NCBI GenBank assembly: GCA_947630725.1
Contig: CANRIS010000017.1
Location: forward strand, 1-53,939
Reading direction: 5' to 3'
Source: an uncultured Clostridia bacterium
Lineage (GTDB): Bacteria; Bacillota; Clostridia; Lachnospirales; CAG-274
DNA: 53,939 nt
This document shows, one piece after another, positions 1-9,172 of the stretch. Each line of letters starts with the position of its first letter. The first letter of the stretch is position 1. Position numbers and translations under genes: made by a program. Under the pieces are notes generated by a model that saw only the letters and a program-made list of their open reading frames with translations, was not told the origin of the DNA and ran no database searches.

Positions 1-359
1 AGTATGCTGCTTTCAAAAGATACTTCCGATATGCCCTCTGCCCCTGCGCAGAGCGAAACCGACAACGTAATTTCATCGTTCGGCAGAAAGGTTATGCCCT
101 CGGGATTTACGGAAATAAGCTCGATGAGAGAATCAGAATCGGTCTCCGAATCAAGCGTATCGTACCCCTGACCATATTTTTTGCCGCTGCTGTCGGTAAA
201 ATACAACGACTTCCAGTTTCTTTCACCGCCGAAAACCTGTCTCGCAACATTTCCGACCCCGACATACTGACTTTTTAACTGCCTTGCAGCATTTCCGACG
301 ACTATGTACTTGCTCTTTAATTCTCTCGCAGCACCGTTCACACCTATATAGATCGGCAT
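1..359 (-). CDS. Phage tail/fibre-associated protein with short tandem repeats, 3' end outside window
   Basis: An open frame starts with ATG at 359, directly downstream of the fibre gene (stop at 373), and runs off the window edge, so only about 119 N-terminal residues are visible. The first 45 residues contain three near-copies of a 13-14 residue unit: GVNGAARELKSKYI, VGNAARQLKSQYV and VGNVARQVFGG. The rest is Asp/Ser/Glu-rich without a recognisable domain. Position at the end of the baseplate/fibre genes suggests a minor virion or fibre protein. The repeat unit resembles short repeats found in tail-tip proteins of Firmicutes phages, but I cannot name a family. Confidence 0.7.
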   Translation of the reverse strand, partial: MPIYIGVNGAARELKSKYIVVGNAARQLKSQYVGVGNVARQVFGGERNWKSLYFTDSSGKKYGQGYDTLDSETDSDSLIELISVNPEGITFLPNDEITLSVSLCAGAEGISEVSFESSI

Positions 360-372
360 AAAATCACCTTCT

Positions 373-3315
373 TTAAGAATATTGCATATAGATACACCCC
401 GTGGACAGGGATGCGCCCGATGAAAGGCTGCCTGTCCCCGAATATATACCCGTTATGCTAAAAGGAGAAACAGAAGAACCACCTATAGATATATTTCCAC
501 TTCCTACTTCAAGAGATTTATATGCGTACATATTGTTTATGTGACTTTCATAAAATGCCGAACCATCATCTCCTATTTTCCCATAATTATCCCAGTCGGT
601 ACCAAACACATAGTCCTCTTCGCCATCCCCGGAATCCAAAGTAATATTATTATTTACAGAAAGTGGGCCTGTCATATATCCCCCTGTAACAGGAACAGCC
701 CCTACGCTTGACGCATTTATGTTTACGGTCTTTGCTCCGCTGCCGTCATAGGACGTGCTTGTGTTGTTTACGTTAAGGGTAAGTGAGCTTGGATTTTTAA
801 GGCTTGACGGCTTTCCGCTGACGTTGTTCCACGCCACGGCATTTGCGCTGTCAGCCGTTCCTGCCGTAGCAGCCTTTCCGCTTATGTTGGCAGCTATGGT
901 ATTATTTGAGGGATTAAGCGTGACACCGCTGTCAAAATATGCCGTTGTAGTCTGGGTTGTGGTCTGTCCGTTCGGAGCCAATAACAAAGGATAGCTTACA
1001 TTGCTTGTTGTTACAGTCTGGGTTACCTTAGTATCTGTATTGGCAGGCGTTGCCCATGTCCCATCACCCCTGAGATAAGCCGATGTGCTTGTAGCCTTTG
1101 GCGCAAGTCCGTTGGCTGATGTAGAAAATACAGCCGTTGTGGTAGCGTTCACGCCTGCGTCGCCCTTGTCGCCTTTCGCTCCCGTGGCTCCTGTCGGTCC
1201 TGTTGCTCCCTGTGCACCTGTTGCGCCTTTTATACTGCCTGCATATGCCCATTTTGCGGTCGAGGCATTGCCTGCTAAAGTACATCTATAAACATATCCC
1301 GTTGAAGTATTCAGATACATATCGTTTACAAGGGCGTCCGTTATGCCTGTGTTTGAAAATACAGCTCCCGTGGTCGAATTTCCCGTTATCGCCGTGCCTG
1401 TAGACCATCTCGAACCTCTTGTACCCGCTGCGCCCTTGTCACCTTTGGCACCCTGCGAACCCGTGTCGCCTTTTGCACCTGTGGCACCTGTTGCTCCTCT
1501 TGGTATGGTAAAGTTAAGTTTCGCGGCGTTCGCCGTTCCTACATTGGTAACAACGGCGTCGGAGCCTGCGGCTCCCGTTGTGACGGTTCCGATTGATATT
1601 GTTGCTGCTGTTCCTGCTGCTCCCGTTTCGCCTTTTGCACCCTGTGGCCCTGTGGCTCCCTGTGCTCCTGTGGCTCCTTGTGCGCCTGTTGCACCCTTGA
1701 TTGAGGCAATATATTTTCCTACAGGGGAAGAACCTGCGGTAGTAATCTGATACATATAACCGCTTGCAGAAACTATCAGATCACCGACTTTTAAGGTATG
1801 TCCCGAAGGAATACTTATATTGGATAAAGTTAAGCCTACGCTTGATCCCGTATTCGTCAGGCTCTGAGAAGTGTAATAAACCGAAGAACCCTCTGCTCCC
1901 TTGTCACCTTTTGCACCTGTATCTCCTTTCGCTCCTGCCGCACCCGTTTCACCTTTGGCGCCCGTTGCTCCTCTTGGTATGGTAAAGTTAAGTTTCGCGG
2001 CGTTCGCCGTTCCTACATTGGTAACAACGGCGTCGGAGCCTGCGGCTCCCGTTGTGACGGTTCCGATTGATATTGTTGCTGCTGTTCCTGCCGCTCCCGT
2101 GTCACCTTTGGCTCCCGTAGCTCCGGTAGGTCCAATAGACCCGGAAACAGTAGACTCACTTCCGTCACTACCTTTCAGAGTAATAGTTGTGTCCGTTTTC
2201 TTTAATTCATAGGTAGTGTTCGTATTCTTGGATATTTCAATGTAAGTTGAGCCTGTCCATCTATAACTTGTATTTGCCGTAGTATCAACATATATTTTTC
2301 CGCTTTCACCCTTTTCAGGGAATATGCTTCTGCTTGTAAATTCCAAAACATCATCTACATAACTCGGTAAATATGTCGAATCTATCTGTTTGCTTGCATT
2401 AAGAGGTACAACGCCACTCGCTGCACCTTTTTCTGCTGCCGGAATTGCTCCTACATTAGCCGCCGTTAAACTTATATCTGAACTTAAAGCTTTGCCGTTT
2501 ACCGTTCTTGTCGCAGGTACTTTAGCATTTAAACTACCTTGTAAATCTGCAATGTTGTCAATACTATGGCTATGGCTGTTGTTATTTACACTTACATTTC
2601 CGTTTTCATCAACAGTTATATCCGTACCCGATTTAACACCGCCAAGAGTTGTATTTGTTGCCACGGGTAAAGAATAATTATTTGCGTTTTGAGCCACAGT
2701 GTCAAGCTTTTTCTTGTCATTAGCTGACAAAAGACCGTCCTTACTTGATGTAGCTGCATCATATGTTGTATCCTTTGCACTTATAGTTATTGAGTCGGTA
2801 GTTGCATCGCCTGTTAATGTTACATTTGTACCTGCCTTAAATGTCAATGTATCTGAAACAGCGTCTGCAGCAATAGACACATTGTTTACACTAACACTGC
2901 CAAAGGCATTTTGATTAGGCTCTGCGTTCTTTTTAACCGTATCTAATTTTGTTTTATCTTCGGCTGACATTAAACCATCTTCCGATGTTGTCGCTCTGTC
3001 ATAAGTTGTATCTGTATTGGCAGAAGATATGGTCATTTTTTTATTTACAGAGTCTAAAGACAAAGAAACATTTGACCCGGCAGCAATATTAAAAGTGTCC
3101 GTTTTACTTGATGCGCTTGCTGTTGCTTCACCAACAGATACTTTACTGAAAGCATTTTGATTTACTTCAGCCTTATCTGATATATTGTCAAGTTTACTTT
3201 TGTAAGTATTTGAAAAATCATTTGTTGATAAATCCTTCCCTGCTTGCTTTTTTATAAAAAGAGAATTGATTGTTTTTATCAAAGAAGTAAGTCCGATTTT
3301 ATCTAAATATTTCAA
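373..3315 (-). CDS. Tail fibre protein with collagen-like repeats
   Basis: 980 residues. An N-terminal region of about 300 residues holds repeated units built around NQNAFSKVSV and NAFGSVSV, each followed by a beta-rich stretch ending in SKDGL or SEDGL, as in trimeric phage fibre shafts. Residues of about 395-740 hold several Gly-X-Y collagen-like blocks such as GPTGATGAKGDTGAAG, separated by short beta-rich insertions. One insertion, starting TAATISIGTVTTGAAG, occurs twice with nearly identical DNA (about 1489-1620 and 1966-2095). The C-terminal 180 residues form a distinct tip domain. The likely role is a trimeric, host-contacting fibre. It follows two proteins with baseplate-type N-termini. 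Repeat number probably varies by slippage or recombination. Confidence 0.85.
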   Translation of the reverse strand: MKYLDKIGLTSLIKTINSLFIKKQAGKDLSTNDFSNTYKSKLDNISDKAEVNQNAFSKVSVGEATASASSKTDTFNIAAGSNVSLSLDSVNKKMTISSANTDTTYDRATTSEDGLMSAEDKTKLDTVKKNAEPNQNAFGSVSVNNVSIAADAVSDTLTFKAGTNVTLTGDATTDSITISAKDTTYDAATSSKDGLLSANDKKKLDTVAQNANNYSLPVATNTTLGGVKSGTDITVDENGNVSVNNNSHSHSIDNIADLQGSLNAKVPATRTVNGKALSSDISLTAANVGAIPAAEKGAASGVVPLNASKQIDSTYLPSYVDDVLEFTSRSIFPEKGESGKIYVDTTANTSYRWTGSTYIEISKNTNTTYELKKTDTTITLKGSDGSESTVSGSIGPTGATGAKGDTGAAGTAATISIGTVTTGAAGSDAVVTNVGTANAAKLNFTIPRGATGAKGETGAAGAKGDTGAKGDKGAEGSSVYYTSQSLTNTGSSVGLTLSNISIPSGHTLKVGDLIVSASGYMYQITTAGSSPVGKYIASIKGATGAQGATGAQGATGPQGAKGETGAAGTAATISIGTVTTGAAGSDAVVTNVGTANAAKLNFTIPRGATGATGAKGDTGSQGAKGDKGAAGTRGSRWSTGTAITGNSTTGAVFSNTGITDALVNDMYLNTSTGYVYRCTLAGNASTAKWAYAGSIKGATGAQGATGPTGATGAKGDKGDAGVNATTTAVFSTSANGLAPKATSTSAYLRGDGTWATPANTDTKVTQTVTTSNVSYPLLLAPNGQTTTQTTTAYFDSGVTLNPSNNTIAANISGKAATAGTADSANAVAWNNVSGKPSSLKNPSSLTLNVNNTSTSYDGSGAKTVNINASSVGAVPVTGGYMTGPLSVNNNITLDSGDGEEDYVFGTDWDNYGKIGDDGSAFYESHINNMYAYKSLEVGSGNISIGGSSVSPFSITGIYSGTGSLSSGASLSTGCIYMQYS

Positions 3316-3334
3316 AAAATATCACCTCTTCAAA

Positions 3335-3364
3335 AAAGCTGTCAGTTATAAAATTAACAGCTTT
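3335..3364 (-). terminator. Rho-independent terminator between two fibre/baseplate genes
   Basis: On the minus strand AAAGCTGT and ACAGCTTT form a hairpin followed by a T run. It lies between the stop of the 214-residue baseplate gene and the fibre gene start. Confidence 0.7.
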
Positions 3365-3368
3365 ATCG

Positions 3369-4013
3369 TTATATCCAACCATATTGTTTATATATTTCAT
3401 TCAGTTCATCTTCCGGTATACTTTCTGCAAGACCACTTTCCATATTATTAATTTTATTTTGCAATTCTTTATCTAATTTATTTTCGGTCACAGCATTATC
3501 AGCTATTTTTATTGCCGTAACGCATTTATCCTTTAATTTATTTGTAGTAACCGATAAATCCGGATGGTCAAGCTCGGCATATAATGTATGTTCTTTTAAT
3601 TCATCTTTTAATTCTTCAAAAAATAAATTATCACTTTCTCCGTAAATATAATCTTCCGGTTGTATTCTTGCTGCAACAGGTATTGTAATCCTATAATTTG
3701 CTTTTGTAGATCGACTTCCCAAAGTGTTATCGGCAGCAATATTAGTATCGGAATTACATATATAAGCTATTATGGGAGATGCTTGCGTAAGCAAAACATT
3801 CGGAATATCAGCAGTTAATATATTATTTTTTATTGCTGATTTTACCGAATATACCTTATTGCTTTCTTTATTGCTTATATTTACCATAGGAGGCTTATCA
3901 ATATCTATATTATCAAGTCCTGAAATATCAACTTTTATTCTTTGTCCCGAATCCCATTGAGTTAAATTATAAAGGACTTTTCCATCTTCGTCTAAACTGT
4001 ATATATCAAACAT
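3369..4013 (-). CDS. Short baseplate/receptor-binding scaffold protein (BppU-like N-terminus)
   Basis: 214 residues. The first ~120 residues match the N-terminus of the next protein upstream in layout and key words: DEDGKVLYNLTQWDSGQ, then PPMVNISNKESNKVY, then two beta-rich segments and PVAARIQPEDYIY. This pattern is typical of N-terminal baseplate-anchoring domains of Firmicutes siphophages (BppU type). The remaining part has a LDHPDLSVTTNKLKDKCVT segment, also shared, and ends after ESIPEDELNEIYKQYGWI. It probably anchors at the baseplate without carrying its own receptor-binding head. It looks like a duplicated and shortened copy of the 847-residue neighbour. The family assignment is from memory. 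Confidence 0.65.
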   Translation of the reverse strand: MFDIYSLDEDGKVLYNLTQWDSGQRIKVDISGLDNIDIDKPPMVNISNKESNKVYSVKSAIKNNILTADIPNVLLTQASPIIAYICNSDTNIAADNTLGSRSTKANYRITIPVAARIQPEDYIYGESDNLFFEELKDELKEHTLYAELDHPDLSVTTNKLKDKCVTAIKIADNAVTENKLDKELQNKINNMESGLAESIPEDELNEIYKQYGWI

Positions 4014-4039
4014 ACATTACCCCTTTCTACTATGATAAT

Positions 4040-6583
4040 TTAATTAGTATACAATAAATGTTCGTTGACATATATGTCAGTAACATAAGCAGAAATCTCT
4101 CCATCTGCCCCACTGTCAGTAGTTAAACCAATAGTTCCGGTAATTTCAGGCAATGATAAATTATCTGTTTCTACAGTATATGTACGGACTGCACTGCTGC
4201 CATTAGAATTAAATTTATAAGAATTATTAATATATTCAAGTGCTGTTTCCCAATTCAAAGACAAAAATTCGTTTGGAGCTGCGCTAAATGATATATCTGC
4301 TGAAAAATTTTGGGGAGTGCCTGAAGCATCATTATAAACGCTATAATATATCTTAACAACATCGCCTCTTTTAAGCTTTATATCCGATGTTGTAGATAGA
4401 ACACTTGTTTTTGTAGCTGAAGTTTCATAACTCAGATTTACCGAAACATCTCCACTCTCAACATATAATACACTTTCCCAATCTCTTGTATCGGAGGTAT
4501 CGGCTTCCCACACAGCTTTAAATGTCATAGCTGAAGTAATCGTTATCTGTTGTCCCGATGTATAGACTGCCGAATCACTTGACCAATTCTTAAACACAAA
4601 ATTCGGCTTTGTAGGCGCTGTTTTAAGAGTTATCCTTGCTCCGTGCCTTACATTTTCGGAAGCGTAGCTTACTCCACTTGCACCCGTACCGCCGTCAAGA
4701 TTATAAGCAACCGTATATGTAACAAGGTCATAGTAAAGGTCAAGATAAAGTGTTGAACCGCTGCTTAAGGTTCCCTGTTTCTTTGACTTGCCTTCATTTG
4801 ACTTATAGTTGGGATAACTGTTAAACGCTGCCGAAACAAGAGCGCCGTCATTTCCCGTCTTTGTATCCGTGGTATACAACGTATATTCACCAGTATCAGC
4901 TTCTTGCCTGTAATGTCTTACATAATAAGTTACTGTTGAGGGTTTAGAGGGATTATCTTCAAGAGTCTCTATTCTCTCCTGCAAACCGTTGATTATATCA
5001 TAAAGTGTTTCAATCTGATTTTCATAATCTGACCTAAGCAGTGTTATCTCATCACTATTATTAGAAATACTTTCTCTTATAATTGTATCGTCCGATTCAA
5101 GCTCACTTTTTACCCTTTGTATCTCTTTATAAACAGCATCGCTTGTAGGGAGATTAGAATTTTCGCTTGAAATATAAGAAGTCCAATCTTTTGTAGCTGC
5201 ATTTTTTAGGCCCAAATTGGTGCGCGCCTGTAAAGCTGTACTTGCGCCTGTGCCACCATGTACAATTGATAATATACCTGTTGCATCAGTTAAATCAATT
5301 ATATCTCCAACTTCACCATTGAATTCATAAGGAGTTCCGTCTATATGATACAATCCATTGGCATAAACATTTTTAAAATAACCGCCATAATAAGGAATAT
5401 TTGCCATACCTATTGTATACTGCTTATCGGGAAGCTCAGGCAAAATTTTATGTGTAAATAAATCGCCGTTATGTATAACGGAACGACTGAAATATACAGG
5501 TTTTTCAATCATCTCAACAGACTTTATCGGATTACCGCTTTCATCAGTACTAATAGGATTTTTGTCATAATAGGTTGTTGTCTTAGTTAAATATTTCAAA
5601 TCAAGCTGATTTTTAAATACATTTCCTGCCAGTCCGTCAACATTTGCTGTTTCTGCGTATATGGTCTTATAGCGAAAATTATTATTACCGTTTGTGCCGC
5701 CTTTACTTCCCAAATTATATTTTAAATCTTCATCAGGCTTAATTGTATGCGATGTAGAATTATCAAGCAAGCTTATACCTCCTACAAATGTTGTTGCTTT
5801 GTGTATTTTGCCGCCGCCTGTAAATTCAAAATTTTCTGCTTTTAATTTTGCTCCCGATATATAAATACATACATCGTCATTATCATTCTCAGGGTCAACA
5901 TTAAAATCTATTGCTGCATATTTGCCGCTTTCACCTCTGACAGGACCGGCCCATAAATGAAGTCCGTCGTTTCCCATAATCTTATATGCTGTCAAAGTAT
6001 GTTTGTCACTTATTTTCAAATCATTAGTAAATTCATAATGTGTATGATTTTTTCTTGACAAATCATTTAACAGCGCAGAATCCATTTTATTTTCAGTAAC
6101 CGCGCCATTAGCAAGTTTATCTTTTGTAACAGAACCGTCAGGATGATCTAATACTTTTGCATTTTTATGTTCATTTATATCTTCCTGAAGTTGTTCAAAA
6201 AATAATACGCTATTATCCTCATATATATAATCATCAGGTTTTACTCTCGGTTCCACGGGAATAGATAATTTATATACAGTTTTTCCTACGGGTGCTTTTA
6301 AATTATATAAAAAAACCAATATAGGATATGGCTTAGTAAGCAGTATGTTTGGAATAGGAGCAGTCAATATTTTTTTATCATCACTTATCGAAGCATATGC
6401 AACATAGGCTTTATCACTGCATTTATTACAAAAATGAACCATAGGAGGATTATCGGGGTTTATTTTTTTTAAATCGGATATACTCACTCTCAAAGTCTGT
6501 CCTGCATCCCATTGTGTATAGTTGTATAATATATTTCCATTTTCATCAAGGCAGTGCATATCGGCAATATAAATATTTGCCAT
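4040..6583 (-). CDS. Baseplate/receptor-binding tail protein with InlB-type repeat
   Basis: 847 residues. Residues 1-130 form the baseplate-anchoring domain shared with the downstream 214-residue protein. A DHPDGSVTKDKLANGAVTENK linker follows, then a beta-rich fibre region, a coiled-coil at about 480-545 (repeated Ile/Leu heptads) and a C-terminal part. The C-terminal part includes a Listeria-Bacteroides (InlB B) repeat near residues 600-670, recognised by YNLDGGTGAS, then GARITLKTAPTKPNFVFKNW and a FKAVWE end. These repeats are common in Firmicutes surface adhesins. The likely role is host recognition at the tail tip. The start ATG has a GGAGGGAG ribosome binding site. Confidence 0.75.
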   Translation of the reverse strand: MANIYIADMHCLDENGNILYNYTQWDAGQTLRVSISDLKKINPDNPPMVHFCNKCSDKAYVAYASISDDKKILTAPIPNILLTKPYPILVFLYNLKAPVGKTVYKLSIPVEPRVKPDDYIYEDNSVLFFEQLQEDINEHKNAKVLDHPDGSVTKDKLANGAVTENKMDSALLNDLSRKNHTHYEFTNDLKISDKHTLTAYKIMGNDGLHLWAGPVRGESGKYAAIDFNVDPENDNDDVCIYISGAKLKAENFEFTGGGKIHKATTFVGGISLLDNSTSHTIKPDEDLKYNLGSKGGTNGNNNFRYKTIYAETANVDGLAGNVFKNQLDLKYLTKTTTYYDKNPISTDESGNPIKSVEMIEKPVYFSRSVIHNGDLFTHKILPELPDKQYTIGMANIPYYGGYFKNVYANGLYHIDGTPYEFNGEVGDIIDLTDATGILSIVHGGTGASTALQARTNLGLKNAATKDWTSYISSENSNLPTSDAVYKEIQRVKSELESDDTIIRESISNNSDEITLLRSDYENQIETLYDIINGLQERIETLEDNPSKPSTVTYYVRHYRQEADTGEYTLYTTDTKTGNDGALVSAAFNSYPNYKSNEGKSKKQGTLSSGSTLYLDLYYDLVTYTVAYNLDGGTGASGVSYASENVRHGARITLKTAPTKPNFVFKNWSSDSAVYTSGQQITITSAMTFKAVWEADTSDTRDWESVLYVESGDVSVNLSYETSATKTSVLSTTSDIKLKRGDVVKIYYSVYNDASGTPQNFSADISFSAAPNEFLSLNWETALEYINNSYKFNSNGSSAVRTYTVETDNLSLPEITGTIGLTTDSGADGEISAYVTDIYVNEHLLYTN

Positions 6584-6609
6584 GTAACTCCCTCCTTATA
6601 AAAAATATA

Positions 6610-6650
6610 GAGCTGTCAAAACACATAAACACAGCGTGTTTCGACAGCTC
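6610..6650 (-). terminator. Terminator after the amidase gene
   Basis: The arms GAGCTGTC and GACAGCTC, with further AAACAC/GTGTTT pairing, form a long hairpin. On the minus strand it is followed by TATATTTTTTATA. It separates the lysis genes from the baseplate gene at 4040-6583. Confidence 0.75.
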
Positions 6651-6657
6651 ATTTAAA

Positions 6658-7503
6658 TCAATCATTGACTTGCTTTAAAATGACTACATTATTCAGATAA
6701 TCTACTTCAACATTTCCCAATGCCTTCGCAATACTTCTTATAGGCACATAATTATAACCTCCTATATTTACAGTTTCCACAGAAGTCGGTTTGCCGTCTA
6801 TTATCAATGGAAGTTCATAGATCGTATTATCAAGACTGGGAATTTTACTATTAACATCATAGCCTACATTAAACCCCTTGCCCTTAAGATCTGACAGACA
6901 TATGTAGTTTTTGCCGTCTTTGAGTATTCTGTTTATACTGCATTTTGTGCCGTTTATTTTAATACTTGTTGTGTCGACCATTTCGTTATCCTCCTTTTCG
7001 GCGATCCTTGCTCTGAAGTCGCTCCACGCCTGAGCATTCTCCACAAACGGAGCGGGACAGTTTTTGTGGGTCACGTCATAGTGGCGTATAACATTTTCTT
7101 TCGTTACGCCGTATTTTTTCATAAGGCTTTTTACCAGCTTTACGGCATTATCAACGGTCTTGCCGGAAAAATAAAAGCCGCCGTTTTTGTCCTTCCTCGA
7201 ACACAATTCAACGCCTATGCTGTTGTTGTTCCTGCAATATTTATGATAATATGTTCCGCTTGTGCCGCAGTGCCAAGCTATATCCCTGTCGTCAACGCAC
7301 TGCCAAATTTCGCTTTCATCGACAAAATAATGAGCCGAGGCATTTCTGTTTACGGACTTGAAATAGTTCGTATTTCCGTATGCAGTGTCGCCGTTATTGC
7401 CCGTGTAGTGTATTACTATGTATTTTACTCTGTCACAAGCCTTTCCCGAATAACCGTTGAAATTTACTTTGGTAAGGTTTTTGTGTATATTCAGATCCGC
7501 CAT
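6658..7503 (-). CDS. Endolysin: N-acetylmuramoyl-L-alanine amidase
   Basis: 281 residues. Residues of about 20-165 are an Amidase_2 (T7 lysozyme-like) domain. It contains YIVIHYTGN (first zinc His), the ASAHYFVDE strand, DIAWHCG, SIGVELC, and RHYDVTHKNCPAP (second His and Cys ligands). It should cut the amide bond between muramic acid and the stem peptide. The C-terminal ~95 residues form a separate module ending in GYNYVPIRSIAKALGNVEVDY. This resembles the copper-amine-oxidase N-terminal-like wall-associated domain and probably binds cell wall. The gene sits directly downstream of the holin, with a 6-nt gap, as in a standard holin-lysin cassette. No signal peptide is present, so export depends on the holin. 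Confidence 0.92.
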   Translation of the reverse strand: MADLNIHKNLTKVNFNGYSGKACDRVKYIVIHYTGNNGDTAYGNTNYFKSVNRNASAHYFVDESEIWQCVDDRDIAWHCGTSGTYYHKYCRNNNSIGVELCSRKDKNGGFYFSGKTVDNAVKLVKSLMKKYGVTKENVIRHYDVTHKNCPAPFVENAQAWSDFRARIAEKEDNEMVDTTSIKINGTKCSINRILKDGKNYICLSDLKGKGFNVGYDVNSKIPSLDNTIYELPLIIDGKPTSVETVNIGGYNYVPIRSIAKALGNVEVDYLNNVVILKQVND

Positions 7504-7509
7504 ACAGAC

Positions 7510-7743
7510 TCACTCCTTTATGCCCTTCATATACTCATCCGCTTTGATCGCAGCTTCGCTAAAGCTGTTGTTTTTCCACCAAGCCACAACCGAGGCAGCA
7601 ATTGTAAAGCCAAGTGAAATAAACTCCGTTATCTGTTCATCGCTTATGGGTATAATACTGTGTCCCGTTGCCGTTAAAATCTGATTTATAAGCGCCAGTG
7701 CCAGCAGTACCGTTCTTATTATTGTTCCTTTTGAAATGTTCAT
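7510..7743 (-). CDS. Phage holin, phi-LC3 family
   Basis: 77 residues beginning MNISKGTIIRTVLLALALIN. It has two membrane segments, at about 8-26 and 40-58, the second ending in AASVVAWWKNNSFSEAA, followed by a charged tail. The AWWKNNSFSEAA pattern is characteristic of phi-LC3 holins. It forms the membrane lesion that releases the endolysin encoded just downstream. It starts 2 bp after the stop of the upstream membrane protein, so the genes are probably co-translated. Confidence 0.92.
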   Translation of the reverse strand: MNISKGTIIRTVLLALALINQILTATGHSIIPISDEQITEFISLGFTIAASVVAWWKNNSFSEAAIKADEYMKGIKE

Positions 7744-7744
7744 T

Positions 7745-8197
7745 TTATTTCTCCTCCTTTGTCTCCGGGGGCTGATTGGGCAACTCCCTTATGTCTTTCA
7801 TAAATCCGTCTATAAAGGAATTGCCACCCTCTGTCTTATAATGCTGAAAACGCTTTTCAATGCATTCCAGACTATAATCATCAATCCACTTTGCTACATA
7901 ACAATAATATCTGTGTTTTTCTGTTATAAAATTTTTTATATCATCCTTATCGGAGTCTAAAAGAATTGTTATTTTTTCATTTATTTTTTTTAATTCATCT
8001 CTTATGGAATTTATATCTTCCTGATTATCATATATCTGTTTTTCCTGTTTTTCTCTTTCTTCGATTTTGTCAACAGTCCGCCAAAAATGCTTTGCCTGCC
8101 AGTCCCAGAAGTCCACAGCTCCCTTAACAGCTAACGCTAAAGTTACAACTATAAATAAAATCTGCGCTGATGAATATGATTTAAGAAGTTCAATCAT
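7745..8197 (-). CDS. Small membrane-anchored coiled-coil protein of the lysis region
   Basis: 150 residues. One N-terminal membrane segment (about residues 10-30, SAQILFIVVTLALAVKGAV) is followed by a Trp-rich patch (FWDWQAKHFWRTVDKIEEREKQ), a coiled coil to about residue 80, and a soluble tail. It abuts the holin gene. It may be a holin partner, an antiholin or a spanin-like helper. The sequence does not decide this. Confidence 0.6.
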   Translation of the reverse strand: MIELLKSYSSAQILFIVVTLALAVKGAVDFWDWQAKHFWRTVDKIEEREKQEKQIYDNQEDINSIRDELKKINEKITILLDSDKDDIKNFITEKHRYYCYVAKWIDDYSLECIEKRFQHYKTEGGNSFIDGFMKDIRELPNQPPETKEEK

Positions 8198-8227
8198 ATT
8201 TAATCACCTCATATTTACCGATATTGT

Positions 8228-8929
8228 TTATTCTGTAAATAAAGCTGTTATTTCACTTTCCGAAATAGGTTCAAAGCCTTCGCCAACCTTTTCTTCCAAT
8301 GCTGTTATGTCCGTTTCATTCTGTGTTATTCTTGCAATAGCCGCATTCAAAGCTTCGAGCGAAGCAAGATCAGCTTTTTCATCGTCAATAGCTTCCTTTA
8401 TGTATTCAACGATGGTCTGTGAAGAAGCATCTTCGGGAAGTGTGCCTACCAACTTTTTAAGCGCTGCTATGTCGTTCTTATTTGTCGTAATCTGCTCATT
8501 CATCGAAGCAGCGCCGCCCTGATGATCGTTTATCCATGTTTCAATCTCTTTAAGCGTATCAAATGAGTCTCCTGCGCCGTCTACTATTTTAAGAATAGCG
8601 TCACTTACCTTCTTATCGACAGAACCCTCAACCGTATAATCGCCGTTAAGCTTTGTTATTGCCGCTTCGTTTGCAGCTACTCTTGTTTCAAGGCTTTTAA
8701 GAGTTTTGTCTATTTCGTCTGTTGAAGGAAGCTCAATCGTAAAAGCTGCTGATTCGGGCTGTCCTGCCTCCTGTGTTGTAAAGAAATATAAATGCTTTTT
8801 ATCCTCTGCGATAGATACGCTCTTAAGCCCTGAAGCTGCCGCCGTTTCTATCTGTTTCTGAACGCTCTCGTCAAAAAGCTCCTTGAATTTTGCAAAGTTT
8901 TCAATTGTTGCGTATTTAATTTTAGCCAT
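8228..8929 (-). CDS. Coiled-coil baseplate or tail appendage protein
   Basis: 233 residues from the ATG of MAKIKYATIENF, chosen because GGAGG lies 10 nt upstream; an in-frame ATG at 8947 is less well placed. The protein is mostly alpha-helical heptads (for example SLETRVAANEAAITKLNGD and ALNAAIARITQNETDITAL). A short beta segment lies near residues 40-65. It ends in PISESEITALFTE, an acidic tail that resembles the ends of two neighbouring small proteins. It is probably a trimeric structural protein of the tail tip. I do not recognise a named family. Confidence 0.6.
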   Translation of the reverse strand: MAKIKYATIENFAKFKELFDESVQKQIETAAASGLKSVSIAEDKKHLYFFTTQEAGQPESAAFTIELPSTDEIDKTLKSLETRVAANEAAITKLNGDYTVEGSVDKKVSDAILKIVDGAGDSFDTLKEIETWINDHQGGAASMNEQITTNKNDIAALKKLVGTLPEDASSQTIVEYIKEAIDDEKADLASLEALNAAIARITQNETDITALEEKVGEGFEPISESEITALFTE

Positions 8930-8997
8930 ATTAAAATCATCCTCCATTTAATAAATAATTTAATTTTTTGTTATTTTAGTTACATTTTTTGATTACA

Positions 8998-9159
8998 TTA
9001 TGGTTTGCTGTCTTTAAACAATGCTTCTATTTCAGCGTTGTCTATTGCTATCATAGATGATGCTATTGTTTCATCCACTGCTTCTTTTATTTTATCTTCA
9101 TTCATCCCACCCCTGCCACCAAACACATTAACATCATGTCCGTAAAAACTATCTGTCAC
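8998..9159 (-). CDS. Small phage protein with C-terminal EIEALF tag
   Basis: 53 residues from a GTG at 9159 preceded by AAAGGAGGAAATAAT. Longer in-frame starts lack a ribosome binding site. A Gly-rich N-terminus (NVFGGRGG) is followed by a short acidic helix ending in AIDNAEIEALFKDSKP. The ending matches the ISESEITALF end of the next protein downstream. Function unknown; possibly a virion or assembly peptide. Confidence 0.5.
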   Translation of the reverse strand: MTDSFYGHDVNVFGGRGGMNEDKIKEAVDETIASSMIAIDNAEIEALFKDSKP

Positions 9160-9172
9160 ATTATTTCCTCCT

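Noticed and set aside
1085-2914. Long open frames opposite the collagen-like fibre gene
   Set aside because: Proline/alanine-rich shadow frames caused by the Gly-X-Y repeats; no ribosome binding sites.
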